Assembly (NCBI GenBank): GCA_033964015.1
Contig: CM066921.1
Coordinates: 27,943,355-28,007,354, forward strand
Length of the DNA stretch: 64,000 bases
Direction: 5' to 3'
From: Scolanthus callimorphus
Lineage: Eukaryota; Cnidaria; Anthozoa; Actiniaria; Edwardsiidae
Below the pieces are notes generated by a model. It did not search any database. It was not told where the DNA came from and saw only the letters and a list, made by a program, of their open reading frames with translations. Below, piece by piece: positions 26,696 through 39,800 of the stretch (positions are counted from its first letter, which is position 1; the number at the start of each line of letters is the position of its first letter). Both the position numbers and the translations under genes were made by a program.

Positions 26696-29600
26696 TTACA
26701 GCGCCATTTTTCCTTTTATCCAATCGATGAACTTGTCGACCCTCGCATACACTCCTGGGTACCCTGGCGTAGCGCATCCGTACCCCCAGCTTGTTGCGCC
26801 ATGAACGGACCTAAAAACAAAAGAGGAACCCACACACTTAGATGGCCGGTTTAAGGCTTGTTTAAGGCAATTGCAACTGTCGTGTAAAAACTTGTCCTGC
26901 ATCAAAGGTTATTTTGAACAAAGTTGTTCTTCAACAGCTATCGTAAACAAAGCTGTTCTTCAAAATGTCAAATCCATTAAAGGCCCATCACCAACCGAGA
27001 GCCTTTGCGGACTCTTAGCCAATCAAGCACCCGGAAAACAATGGACCAATTTGAAAACAAAAGAAAACAGGGCGCAAAGGCTTCCGGTTGGTGATGGGCC
27101 TTTAAATAATTTATTAGAGCATTTTGGTAATGTATGCAATCAAAGGCGTGCCACAGCCGTTCTGTACGCCTAGACCAGCCAAGAAAAACACCTAGCGCCG
27201 CTCCTAATATATAAGCCGCTCCTATAATTCGATTCATACGCCGTTCTTTCCATGCGCTTTACTACTGCTAATAATAGGATCGGCTCATGATAAGAGCGGC
27301 GTATGTACTAGGCCTATTAGGGGTGTCCAAAGAGTCTGTTATCCTTCAGGAGGTCTCACGCCAAAGGTGGCCTAGAATTTCAGTGACAATAGAATAAAAC
27401 ATTTTAACCTGGTTATTTCTTAAAGATCATTAGAAAATAACACCTATGTTGTATTGTGAATGTGCGCATTCTGATTGGTTAAAAGGCGTGTTTGTAAGAG
27501 ACCTGAGAAACACGATTGTCACGCAACGCTGTCGCGCGTGTGTATGTTATTTTCTAAAAGCAATAGAAATACTTTCTGCGTGCTCTCTGGTTTCTTACAA
27601 ACACTCGGGGAATGTTGGTCGAACTGATAAAACTTGAAAGACACTCGCCTTCGGCTCGTGTCTTTCAAGTTTTGATCAGTTCTCCCAACATCCCCCTCGT
27701 GTTTGTAAGAAAGCAGAGAGCACGCGGAAAGTACTTTTATTGCTTAATAAAAAAATAGGTAAAACTGAAACGTATTTTCTTATTAACTATCTTTTGGGTT
27801 AAATTCAGGAGCACAAATATTGGCGGGATCCTGGATACAATTTGTTTTGTCCGCATCCAATTTTCTAGTTTTTAGGGGTGAAATTGCTTTCGACCACACC
27901 CAATTTGCTATTCCGTTGGGTAAAAATAAACTGCCCCTACAACTTACCATTTGTCACCATTCTTGCAAACAAGGGGCCCCCCTGAGTCTCCCTGACAAGC
28001 ATCTTTACCCTCCCTTCCTGCGCAAAACATGGTATCGTCAATGTTACCAACAGCCGTGTAATTCGTTTTACACGTTGCATGGTTAACGATCGGAACTTCC
28101 ACCACTTGTAGAATGTTCGGGCTTCCTCCACCATATGACAAGCTCCCCCATCCAGTAATGCTACATGTCGTACCATCAGCGGGTAAGGAACCGCTCTCCG
28201 GCAGACAAGCGGGTTGCGCATAGCTGTCATGGGAGAAAAAGCACGCATGTCAAGAACGTTGTCGGTTTTTTTTTTACGAATCCGCGCGGGCTCCCTGTGG
28301 TGACTTTTCAATATATCAGGCTCTTTGATCGAGAAATAAAAAGCAAGATTGGATACAATAGTACGATGTCTCTCGAGTATCTCAATCAAACTGTTTCTAG
28401 TTCGGGGTCTTAAAAATACAAGAAAAAATTAAACTTCACTGCACAACTTCATAAGATAGAGCAATATATTTTAGCTTTAAAACAATATAGCTGATTATCA
28501 TAGCATAAATTGCGTGATTGCCTTTACAGACACCTTAAACCGGGAGCCTTTGCGCCCCGTTTTCTTTTGTTTTGAAATTGATCCATTGTTTTTCGGGTGC
28601 TCTGATTGGCTAAGAGTCCGCAAAAGCTCTCGTTTGGTGATGGGCCTCACTCGCACGCTTAATATTCGTCCACCGTGGACATAAAATAAGTGAAATTGTA
28701 AAGGTGAAAACACATGTACATTTACCCGCAGTATATCAAAATAATCCTCCAGATTAATAGAAAAACCTTTCAAGTGTTGTACAAATGCAGTCATAGGTTG
28801 TTTTGACATGTTATCAAGAGGATGGAATTGGATTGCGATTTGAACTAATTTCTTGTCAGAGAAGTGGCCGGCAAGCGTGCGAGAGCCCCTTTAACCCCTT
28901 CCTCGTCCCTTTTGCGCTCGCTCCGTTTTCCCCGCGGTGAAAAACTCGCTCGTCGAAACCACTTGTCGCTTTCTCCTCTCAGTTCTCGGGATTTCATTTT
29001 CCCTGAAAACACACGCTTGCTACGCATGTTCACTCCCTACCTGTTAAGTGTGGCATCGTGGGCGAGTTTGATCACAGCGATGTCGTGCGTCACGGTACCA
29101 TGATTATAGTTCTCGTGCATAAAGAACTTTTCCACGTTAAAGTTTTGCTCGGCGTCGCTTGGATTAGTCGCATCATGTTCCCCAAGCCTTCGTGCAAAGA
29201 GAAAAAAGTAAGAAAAAATCAAACATCAAAATATCTTAGTTGATAGCCTCTCGCTTTTCTAGCCTTTGCCTGAATATAGTATATCAGGACCAGGGGCGTA
29301 GCGGGGGGTGGGGGCACAGGGGGCCGCCCCCTTTTTCGGGAAATTTCCCCATACATTTGCTGGAGGAAATTTGAAAATTTTCGTCGCATGTTTTCACTAT
29401 CCCCACCCCCACACGCACACAAAACCCAAATTCCTGGCTACGCCCCTGAGGACAGATACCTATTCTAAGCCCACGGATTTAGATAATCATCACTACCTCC
29501 CACCCCCCAGCCCAACACATTGTAAGAAAGCAATGGACGATTTTATAACGCACACGCGCCCGCGCTGTATGTCGGTAGATGTGGGACATTTGTCGAAAAA

Positions 29601-32259
29601 ACTGCTAAACAAACGTGCGCTGCATTCTGGTAGTTGTGGGACACGTCTTGGGCATTTCTGAATAAAGAAGAGAGCGCGCGCTTATAGCTGGAATCGTCCA
29701 TTAAGTGTTGCGGGGCACTGAGAATAATACTACTGCATTGCAGTGGGTGAAGCGTAATTGCTCCCTGCAAGAGTTCCCAGAGAAACGCAATGGCGAGTAC
29801 CAAAATCTGAATGAGTTATTTATGATTTCTTTTCTCCTCAAGATTCACTGAAACGTACATGATTTGACTATAAAGCACACGATGGGAAAGCCATTCAACT
29901 GCAAGCGCATGTCACTGGTCGCTCCATTCCATATCTCTGCACTTAGTTTTGACCGGAAAATGACATCACGGTCATATGATAAATAATTGTACCTGACGGT
30001 AATGTGGTCGCTCAGAGATGCGCCATAGAGACAATGTGAGGCAGTGAGAACGTGTCGTTTAGATATCAAAGTTCCTCCACAGAACATTCCATTACTGCCA
30101 ATCAAAGCAGCTTGCCAAGGCCAGGTATGCTTGTCGGCGTTTTGACCGCCCACGATTCTGGCATTGTATTTCACTGTTCCACAATTTGCTTCATCGACTG
30201 TAAAAGTAAGTTTGAAGAATGATTAATCAATAAATTAAGTGAATCAGTTTTATAATCGGGAGCTCCGCTTTTAGCCAGTGGCTAAATCTATATATTATCT
30301 TTGCATCTTTGTATCTTCGTATCTCTTTCTTTGTATCTTTGTGTCTTCGTTCGGGGCCAGAAGCAGAATTTTGAATATTGACTTTGAAGCTAGTTTGAAT
30401 ATTTACAAATTTAGTTTGAATTTTGAGAATTTAGTTTGAATATGAATACTCAAAATAATGCTAGTTTGAATTTGAATAATCGAGGATTGGACAATCAATT
30501 AAATACTTTAATTTGAAGCTTCTTTGTCGACCTATCGATAACTAACTGTAACAAATACCTTTGAAATGGGGGGGGGGGGGGAAGGGGCAGAGGATTTTGA
30601 CTTCCCTCTTTTTACTTTATAAAAATTTGGGCGCGCTTTGGCGCGCATAACGAATGACATCTAATATGCTCTTTGAGAACTCGCGCAACGAAGACACTAC
30701 CTTCTCACCGTTTACAAGAACAAGTGTATCTTGTCGCGGAAAAAAAGCTCTCCAAAAAATTCCTTGCAGTGATAGGCCTGACAGGCAGTCACTATGTTCG
30801 AAAGAAGACCCCTTAGGTAAGCGTGAGTTCGACGTTACAAGCATATAAATTTGTCATTTTAGCCACGCTTTACGCAAATAAATCAATAACAATTTCGTCA
30901 TTTGCGGCGCGCAGTTGCGCGCTTGAATAATAAAACCTACAGGCTTTGTTTTACTACTGCACAAAAATGGAATGTACATCTATACCCTTTCTCTGACGCT
31001 TGATGAAAAATGCGATTATCATCATTTGGGCGCGCTTCGCGCGAAACGGAGGAACAGTGCGATCCCCTCTACCTGTAAAATGTCTTCTACTATGTCAAAT
31101 AGGGGCGGGGGATCACGAAAACGTTTAGCAGCTCTGAGTGGCGATCACAGAGGGGGGATCACTGCATTTTGACCGTGTATTTCCCCAAATCCTCTTACAC
31201 TTCGAATGTTTGTATTTTCATGAAATAAACTTAAGTTAGTTACACAATGCAATGCGTAACATACAGTACTCCGTATTTTAAGAGCCGTCTAAGACTGCAT
31301 AGTATAGTTGGAACGGTAAGCAGAAGTTTGAATATTAGTCGAGATGGAAGTTTGAATATTGAATTTAGATGTTTGAATATTGGAGGTTTGAATAAAGAAT
31401 GTTGGTTTGAAAATATTCCGCTTCTACCCCCGAATCTTCGTATCTTTATCTTCGTATCTCCGTATCTCCGTATCTTCGTTTCTTTATTTTTGTATCTTTG
31501 TATCTTTATTTTTGAATCTCTGTATCTTCGTATCTTTAAATATGTCTCGTTACTGGTTCCGGGGATGCTCTTGGACCCCCTCTACCGACTAGAAGTGTTA
31601 CTACTATCGGAAACCACTGCTCGCAGTGTACTTAAGTGTAGGAACGCATTCCTGAACCGAAAGATCGTTTACTTTCGACAATGAGTGAGAATGCTACAGA
31701 TCAAAAGCTGTGCGGATGCAGACCCTTAAGAAGGGGTGTGGCTAGTACAAAGGATATACTACAGAGATCAGACCGAGGGGTGGCTAATCTTAAGGTTTTT
31801 ACAAGAAATATGAGAACAAGGGGGTGGATAGCCACCGTAATCACCCCTTCTAGTTCCGCCCTTGAAAAGCTTACGATAAAACTTTTGTACCGATGAAATA
31901 TATATATGTTACACTGATACTAAACCGGATGCTTTGGAGTGATATAACGTCGAATTGCAACGCCCATTCCTGCATTCTGATTTGGCTGTACTTTCAAAGC
32001 ATACAGATATGTATACTAAGTTACATTTTACCTGACGCAGACCCTGGACATGCGGCAGAATTTGTAGCATAGAGCCGAGAACCAATTACAATGCAGAATT
32101 CGTGACCGTGTCCTCTAGGAAAAACAATTATATATTAAGTTACATTTTACCTGGATACGGAGTTGGAGGTGGAGGCGGAGGCGGAGACGAAGTCCCTTGG
32201 CAAGCCGCAGCATTTGCAGCACTAGCGCCCACGGCAAGTAAGAGGAGGACCTTGTACAT
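26696..32259 (-). CDS. Secreted trypsin-like serine protease 1 (S1A)
   Basis: Five coding exons, all GT/AG with matching phases: 32259-32151, 30197-29993, 29187-29041, 28223-27948, 26810-26696; 283 residues. Exon 1 gives a signal peptide ([17 protein letters not shown]) and a Pro-rich linker. Exon 2 has the activation site NAR|IVGG and the His motif TASHC, and starts with the Cys that tethers the propeptide. Exon 3 has the Asp motif HDIAVIKL. Exon 4 has CXITGWG and the Ser motif [11 protein letters not shown]. Exon 5 has SWG...PGVYARV and the C-terminal helix. The Asp six residues before the Ser, with Gly in SWG and PGV, predicts cleavage after Lys/Arg. Family members work outside the cell in digestion, development or defence; which applies here is not visible. 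The frame is intact throughout. Confidence 0.92.
27558..27744. repeat. Fold-back element in protease 1 intron 4
   Basis: 'agcaatagaaatac' and 'gtgctctctggtttcttaca' face 'tgtaagaaagcagagagcac' and 'gtacttttattgct'. The centre is 'cactcgccttcggctcgtg'. It is preceded by 'attctgattggtt', as in the other hairpins of this type. Confidence 0.75.
29291..29448. mobile_element. MITE with CAGGGGCGTAGC termini
   Basis: Ends 'caggggcgtagc' and 'gctacgcccctg', a 12-bp perfect TIR with hAT-like CAGGG ends. It lies in intron 2 of protease 1. Related text occurs at 410-540. Confidence 0.65.
30300..31540. repeat. Cluster of 'tatcttcg' and 'tttgaatatt' repeats
   Basis: 'cgtatctttgtatcttcg'-type repeats occur at 30300-30345 and 31433-31535. 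TTTGAATATT-type repeats occur at 30370-30480 and 31320-31400. Between them are a G-run (30570-30582) and unremarkable DNA. All lie in intron 1 of protease 1. Confidence 0.5.
32032..32060 (-). pseudogene. Degenerate mini-exon of protease 1 (acceptor lost)
   Basis: On the minus strand 'attctgccgcatgtccaggg' followed by 'tctgcgtcag|gtaaaa' matches the 27-nt exon 2 of protease 2 (48844-48818). Protease 2 has the acceptor 'gctgcag'; here the same position reads 'gctacaa', so the AG is gone. The donor is intact. Skipping keeps the frame because the mini-exon is phase 1-1. Confidence 0.6.
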
Positions 32260-32364
32260 GTTTCCACTTGAAGTTCCTGACGAACTGTGCTTGTCAAGTC
32301 CCCTAGCGCTGGTTAAGTAGCCTCACATCGGATACAAACTAAGCCTTCGCGCTTTTGACTAACT

Positions 32365-32385
32365 CCGCTTTTAATAAAAAAGCCA
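32365..32385 (-). promoter_or_regulatory. TATA-like core promoter of protease 1
   Basis: The minus strand reads GGCTTTTTTATTAAAAGCGG about 110-120 nt before the ATG. The same block stands at the same distance before protease 2 (49122-49140) and in the geneless copy at 33020-33036, so it is conserved promoter sequence. Confidence 0.55.
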
Positions 32386-32784
32386 AATCTTAACAAATAG
32401 CAAGGATGGCCATGTTCATAGAAGATTTTCTTTAATTTTTTCACCTGTTAGTCTCGCGCATGCGTTGTCTTTGTCGGTCGATTAAAAGCTACCTTACCTT
32501 AAATCTCTGTCATGTTTTACTAATTTGATACTAATCTTGTGTTTTACTTTTTAGTTACAACTTTTGAAAGTTCATACTTGACTGTGTAACCAGGCGATCC
32601 ATTTAAATCGGTGGCTTAATACAAGCATGACCAACGTTGATTAACTTTTTTTAACGATCAATTATTTTATTTGTCAACCAAATATCTTCCCGACTTTGTA
32701 AATTAGTCCCTCGCACAACTTTTCCAGAAGCATGACTTCAGCTGAAATATGTTATTTGATATGGGATTGCGACAACCACGTACA

Positions 32785-33280
32785 GCCAGGGCTTGAATCG
32801 AAATTGCGCCCGATACAGGTGTAAATACGCCTAAACATTTTCATTTTACGCCTAACTTTTTAGACTTAGGCGTAAAATAACAACTCTGACTGTCTTCAGT
32901 TTCTACAGTGTTTTCCTAGTGGATTTTCGCCTAGACGAACTGTGCTTGTCAAGTCTTCTAGCGCTTGCTAAGTAGCCTAGGTCGGATACCAACTAAGCCG
33001 TCACTCCTTTGACTAACTCCGCTTTTAATAAAAAGCCAAAACTTAACAAATATCAAGGATGGCCATGTTCATGGAAGATTTTCTTTGATTTTTCACCTAT
33101 TAGTCTCGCGCATGCGTTGTCTTTGTCTGTCGATTAAACGCTACCTTTAAATCTCTGTTAAAAGCTACCTTCTTAAATCTCAGGGCTTGAATCGAAATTG
33201 CGCCCGAAACAGGCGTAAATGCGCCTAAAAATTTCATTTTACGCCTAACTTTTTAGACTGTTTTGAGTTTCTGCAGTGTT
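32785..33280 (-). repeat. Second promoter copy plus flanking 'cgcctaa' repeat
   Basis: 32935-33160 repeats the protease 1 upstream region 32285-32520 ('gaactgtgcttgtcaag', 'taactccgcttttaataaaa', 'tctcgcgcatgcgttgtctt'), but no exon 1 follows. It is bordered by two copies of a 'gcgcccga(a/t)acaggcgtaaa' repeat (32800-32880, 33185-33270), so the unit was duplicated in tandem. Confidence 0.75.
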
Positions 33281-36200
33281 CTCCTGGATTTAAGCCTAGA
33301 TTGTTGATGGATTACACCTATAATGTTGGCAAAGGCGTAAATTACGACTATGCATGATTATCTATCTATACTATTATAATCGGGTTGTCTGCGCAAACGT
33401 TTCTGATTGGCTAAATCGTCCGCACTCACTTCGCTTGGCCCTCAAGCTGTGTCGCCAAACGAAGTTCACAAACCTGAAGAGAAAGTGGATATCTCCACAG
33501 TGGGCGTGTTTTGGTTGGAAAAGATTCACCCTGGGCTAAGTTCTAATTCAAGCGATTTCTTAAGCGAGGGACAAAGCTGCCATCGCCGCCGTTTTGAAAT
33601 CTCCCACAGAAACTGAAAAAGAACTCAGTTCGCACAGCCGAAATCACCATAGCCATCTAAACCTAAATGGTTCTGTCACAGATTACTTGCAGGAATGTGC
33701 AGGGATAATTATTATTCGAAAGCTTTACGCTGAGAAAAATTTTCATTCAAGTTTGAACAAATGTACACCGCCGTACAACGCCTTGCTTTCTGGAAGCACG
33801 CTAAGGCGAAATACCACAAAGCCATGAATAATATTTTCTAAGTATAAATCCTGACGCTGTATCGCAAAACGAAGGACACAAACCAGAAGAGAAGGAGGAA
33901 ATCTCTCCAGTGGGCGTGTTTTTGTTGAAAAAGATTCACCTTTGGCTAAGTTCTAATTCAAGCGATTTTCATTCCCAGAAATATTGGACATTTCGAGTCC
34001 GCGCTTGCCCAGCGGAACCCCGCATGATAATGATGCAATCACACTCGTCGATTATGCGTACTACGTTCAAGCACCAATTTAATTGATTCAGTAGACAAAT
34101 TAGTATTCAACTCGAGAAGGCAGACTTAAACGAAACATAGTAACACGAGTGGGAGCATTTGTTTTTCCCTTTATATTTCACTGTAAGGGAAAGAATGACG
34201 CCCTCGTAGTCAGACATTATGATCAAAGTTGACAATATCCCATGCAGTGGACGGTTTAAGGATCGAGTATTCGTAGGAATGAATAATTTTGCCTCAAAGC
34301 GTTGCTATGCAAATCGGGGTTATCTTGAAAACCTTCAACGCGCGTGCAAACTTCTCCCGCAATTTATGACTAACCGGCATTTTCCACGAAACGAAGCCTC
34401 ACACAATTTGTAACAATGTTTCCTTGAGATAGTGTGCTATAACGAATTTGAATCCGGTACGGTTTTAACATATTATTCCACAAGTTTTGATACCCACTTT
34501 GTCTCAAATTTCCACATGAATAGGCATTGCCATGTTGTTGCTCCATAACATTGCATAACATGGCGTCTGTTGGCGTCGAATTTAAGCACAATTTCAAAGG
34601 ATTATGGAACATATTAGCACATATTCTATTGCGTATTTTTCAGCTGATTTACAAACGTTTATATCTATTTTACTATTTCCGAGTCCCAACTTTCGTGTAG
34701 ACGACCTTCCAAGGTAGTGGCGGACAAAAATTTGTAGGCGATTTCAGTGATTTCGGGCTAAATTACAGAGGACATGAAAGCCTTGGTGGAGCCAGATAGC
34801 GGGGTACGATGGAACAGGTTTCCAAAGCGTATCAATACTCAATTTATCGCTCGTAAGACTTCATATACTATGCTAGTTAATATCAGAGTCCCAACTTTTT
34901 GCTAAGTCTGTTTGCAGAGGAACTCCCATACATTCTCTTGTATTTTTCGCAGTCATTATGCAAATGAGCGGCCGCCATCTTGACCAATATTTCTGGGAAT
35001 GTTTCAGCGAGGGACAAAGCCGCCATCGCGGCCATGTTGAAATCTCCCACATAAACTAAAAAACAACACAGTTCCCTTAGCCGATAGCACCATAGACGTT
35101 CAAACTTAAATGGTTCTATTACAGATTACTTACATTTGTGCGTAGGGATAATTCTAATTCGAGAAAGATTTGAGCTGAGAAAAATTTCATTCAAGTTTGA
35201 ACAAACTTACACCTGGCACTGCCTACAGAGCGCGCGCTAAGTCATGAATGATATTCTCTAAATATTCCTATGATAAACTAAGAAATTTAATTTTACCTGT
35301 TTCTTCTCGTGCCTTACTGATAAGCATTATACAAACAATTCCGAAGTCAAATGTTTTTCTGTAGTAGGCTGCGTTTTCAATTTTAGCGGGTTCTTAGACA
35401 GATTTGAGACCCGGACCGACTCACCAAGACACACACACGTGCGTCATTTTCTCCACCAAAATCAGGGAGATCAGGTCATTAGTAATGTAAATCAGCAGTT
35501 TATGGGAGGGGTACTTAGGTTGGGTCTTCTAGCGTCACGAAGTGACGGGCTGTTTTCTTGTAGTCTTTAATTTCAAGCCCAGAAAGGGATTTTTGTGAAC
35601 ACTCATGAATTGTCTTTGTAGGATCCTTCCTATATAAGAGGAAAAAATGTTAAGACAGGTTGTTTTAGAACTTAGCAATTTTAACATGAAGCGATGAAAA
35701 ATCTTGATTTAATATTCAGATACCGTGTAATGCGCTTTTGATCATTATATGTTAAAAAGCGCACTATAAATTAATAAATTATTATTATTGGTTTGTGTTA
35801 AAGGTATGAATAATTATGCTTTCCAACGTAACAACGTCGATTTGGAAAGAGTGTAACCTTTGCGGCCATTCAGCATTTAGTTTTCTGGAATTATTTTTTG
35901 TAATTCTGAAATTATTTATAGTTCTGAAATTATTTTCGTATTTCAGAGATACATTTCTGAACTTATTTGAGGAAACCTGAAATTATTTTCGTAATTCTCT
36001 TTCGCAACTCTGAAATTATTGTAATTGTCAAATTATTTTTGCAACTCTGAAAATGTTCATCATATGATTCCGAAGTGCAACGCACCTTCCACACCTTTTT
36101 CCCTTATAGTCCGGTCGATTAAGCTTTTAACGTGGAAAAAATTGCAATATGGGATTTTAATACAGCAAATCTCAGGAGCATAGGTGGAGAAATACGTGTT

Positions 36201-36405
36201 CAAATTTTGTGAAAATCCATTCGGGGGAAGTTGGTCAAATTTGGGGTTTTCCGTCTGCTCGAAGGAAAGACAATGAAAGCGAACAATTCGAAGGGAGGGC
36301 TATGGACTGTATAGCCGTTACTCGGTGTGATAGGGAACGCGATATCGAGCAATTTCTTTCTACTGCATAATGTGATTGCATAGATGTGAATTTTGTGTTC
36401 GTTTA
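33281..36405. other. Spacer between protease 1 and the LTR retrotransposon
   Basis: No gene seen. A repeat of about 260 bp ('gcgagggacaaag', 'aaatctcccac', 'aaatggttct', 'ttcaagtttgaacaaa') occurs at 33555-33830 and again at 34990-35265, with a partial third copy at 33870-33970. 35585-35650 resembles the protease 2 upstream region (49515-49585), and 35690-35795 looks like a retroposon tail ending in (tta)n. 35870-36075 is the minisatellite listed separately. Confidence 0.5.
35870..36075. repeat. Minisatellite, reverse copy of 14630-14905
   Basis: Diverged 'ctgaaattattttcgtaatt' units, bounded on the right by 'gcaacgcaccttcc', the mirror of 'ggaaggtgcattcc' at 14579. Confidence 0.6.
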
Positions 36406-36410
36406 TAACC

Positions 36411-36734
36411 TGTACCCGCCGATCAATCAATAAAACATATCACTGACAAATAGACCCTGGTTTAATACTCGCTCGGTGTCACTCTCTGTTACAGGATTAT
36501 GGCTGGAAAACTGTAGCGATGAATGAGCGTTGTAGTGCGGTTTAAACACGATGGGTTCTTCAGGGCTAACATTACATCCATAAATCCAAGAACTTAAATG
36601 GCAGCCAACCCCACAACACGCTGGCTGCCATGTTTCTTTCTCCACGTGTCTTTTTTTGCTGGGTTCTCTTGACCGCGCGGCCACAGGTATCCCAAAACAA
36701 ACAAAACCCAAAAATAGAAGTAATTGCACTAACA
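36411..36734 (-). repeat. 3' LTR of the BEL/Pao element
   Basis: 324 bp, TG...CA on the minus strand, adjoining the polypurine tract (36735-36747) on the inner side and the 'taacc' target duplication on the outer side. Confidence 0.92.
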
Positions 36735-36834
36735 TCCCCACCCCTTTAAATGGACCAGGAGGGGCACATTTAAACAGTCAAACAATGTCCAATTTCTCAT
36801 ATCGTTAATAATGCAACATTTTGTCCATTTGGAC

Positions 36835-39800
36835 TTAAATGTCAATAAACTCTGCGCTGAGGCATCGTTGAACTCTGCGCTGAGGCATCGTTGAACTCTG
36901 CGTTGAGGCATCGTTGAACTCTGCGTTGAGGCATCTACTCAGTGCAATCGGCTGCCTCAAGCAACACACACTTATCGATCGGTCTGTCATACTCGGACGT
37001 TTGGTTTTCACCTTGACACGTTGAACATATCCATCTGGTCCTGGCATGACCTCGACTATCCTTGCTAAGGGCCGCTTGCCACGCGGCTTACTGTCATCAA
37101 CTAAGAGAACAACATCATTGACCATGAGATTCCGATGCGGTTTGAGCCACTTCTGCCTCATCTGTATCAAAGGGAGATATTCCTTGGTCCATCTCTTCCA
37201 AAACTGGTCTGCAAGGAATTGTGCTTGGCGCCACCTTCTGCGGGAAAGCACATCCTCCTTTCTGAATATGCCTGTAGGTAGATCTGGGCCACTTTTCAGG
37301 AGAAGCAAATGGTTAAAGTTAAACACAGTGGTTAAAGGCCTTCCGTTAATTACTGCTTCTACCTCACACATTGTTGATGTGGGGGAGGGGGGGAGGGGGG
37401 GAGGTGGTTAAGGGCTCTGCAAAAGGGATTTTGTGGGTGTTTAAGGGCAATATTTTATTTTAACCGTAATTTGCGTAGGGGGTCTCAACTATTTTGTCCC
37501 TGAGTGTAGCTGCAGAAATGCTTCATGAACTTGTTGTTGGTTCCACTGAGCTATACTCTCCCGAATCTCCTTCTCTCCACCAGCGATGTTCGTTCCATTA
37601 TCACTTCTAAGCTCAGCTGGCTTGCCACGCCTGGCCATAAATCGCCGGAATGCATTGATAAATGCATCTGCTTCAAGTGAGTGTGTCACCTCGATGTGCA
37701 CCGCTCTGATATTAAGACATGTGAAAAGGCATCCATACCTTTTAACCTCTGATCGTCGCTGTTTAACCATGAAATGTCCAAAAAGTCTACTCCCACATTC
37801 GTGAAAGGTGGCAGCCCAGCTGTAACACGATCCTTTGGCAAGTCAGCCATTCTTTGTTCTAAGACTGTGGCTTGTCTTCTTTTGCAAGCAACACATTACG
37901 ACAGAATCTTTCTCGCAGTAGCATTTCCACGAATCACCCAGAATTTGCTTCTAAGCTGCGACAAGACGTATTCTCTTCCTGAGTGTCCTGAGACAATATG
38001 AAAGTGGCGCACTATCAGCTTGGTGACATGGTGATCCTTCGGTAGGATGGCTTGGTGACGTGCATCTTCTGACAAGCTGGAATGTTGCAGACGGCCACCT
38101 ACCCTCAGTACCCCATCTTTCAGTTCAGGATCCAGTCGATATAGACTACTTAAGCTCTTAACACTGACAGCTTTCTTTGGTAGATTCTCATTGGCTGCAG
38201 CCTTTCCTTCCTTACCAGTCCTTCTCTGAAGAGTATGGATTTCCTCAGCAAAGGATTTCCCCTGGACATACTTCACAATGCTCAACTCTGTTTCCTTCAT
38301 CTCCTCTACCGTCAATGGTTCAGGCTTTTTCTCCTTCGGGACTGTTACTTGTATCTCAGACTTGTTTCGGCAGGCTTCTCTTAAGTTTCTCCTCAGACGC
38401 AGCATCCAAGCGACAAACTTCTTTAGCCTGTACCATGACGAAAACCTCCTTTAATATCGTGTCAATCTCCAATCGATTCTCCTCAACTACTGCAGCACAT
38501 GACTTCCGTGTCGTCTTCTGGACCTCTGGGTCGCCTTCAGGAATGTGAAGTTCAACATCTGAATTCGGCCACTCTGTCTCTGGTTGCGCCAGGAAAGTTG
38601 GACCAGATATCCAACGAGTGGAATGAAGGAAGTCTTGAACTCTCAGGCCCCGAGAAGCATCATCAGCTGGATTCTGTTTTTGTGTCCACATGTTTCCACT
38701 GTGAAGGAGACCCATCATGAATTAGCGCCACACGGTTTGCTACAAAGGTGTTGAACCTCCTATCTTCATTTTTCACATATTTCAGCACTGTGGTATCAGT
38801 CCAAAAATATGATGCATCAATGGGTACCTCAAGCTCTTTCCTCATCATGGAGTCCAACTTGACTGATATGGTGGCTGCTGAAAGCTCCAGACGTGGGATT
38901 GATACAGCCTTCAACGGCACAAGGCGGGACTTTGCTATCATCAACGAACAGTGAACCTGACCATCTTCATCTGTGAGCCTCAGGTAAGTAACTGCACCAT
39001 AACCCACTTGGGAAGCATCACTAAAATGATGTAGTTGTCGAGACCTCACCTTTCCAAAGCCTTCAGGCTTGACACAGCGGTCCACATGGAACTTCGATAG
39101 CTCTGGGAGCTCACCAAGCCACTGCTGCCATGACTCTAAGGTATGCTCAGGTATGTCATCATCCACCCCAGTTTCATTCGGCAGAGGTCCTGCAACAGTA
39201 CCTTGGCCGGAAGTAGGAAAGGGCCTGCAAACCCCAACGGGTCAAGCACTGAACTCACCAGTGACAGAATTCCACGGCGCGTAGGGGGTTTGTCCTTCAA
39301 CCTAACCTTGAACCCAATGGTATCAGACTGTATGCAGCAACGGAGACCCAACGCTCGTTCGACTAATGTTCCGGAATCGACTCTGCTACTTGCCTAGAGT
39401 TGGTGAGCCACTTAGTCAATCTGAAACCCCCACGAGACAACATTTCTCGCAGTTCTTCTACTAATCCAACCGCCAAAGCCTCATCCTTCACTGACTTTAA
39501 GCAATCGTCTACGTAAAAGTTATTGTGCACAGTATTAACTGCCTCCACTGAATATAATTCTCGATTGTCCTCCGCAGTCTTGTTGAGGGCAAAGATAGAA
39601 CAGCTAGGAGACGACGTGGCCCCAAATATATGTACCTTCATGCGATACTCCTCAGGACTCAACTCTATGTTCCCACCAGGCCACCACAAAAACCTCAAAG
39701 CATCACACTGTTCCGGTGTAACATGAACTTGGTTGAACATACACTCAATATCTGACATTAATGCAATGGCTTCTTGCCTAAATCTTGTAAGCACGCCAAT

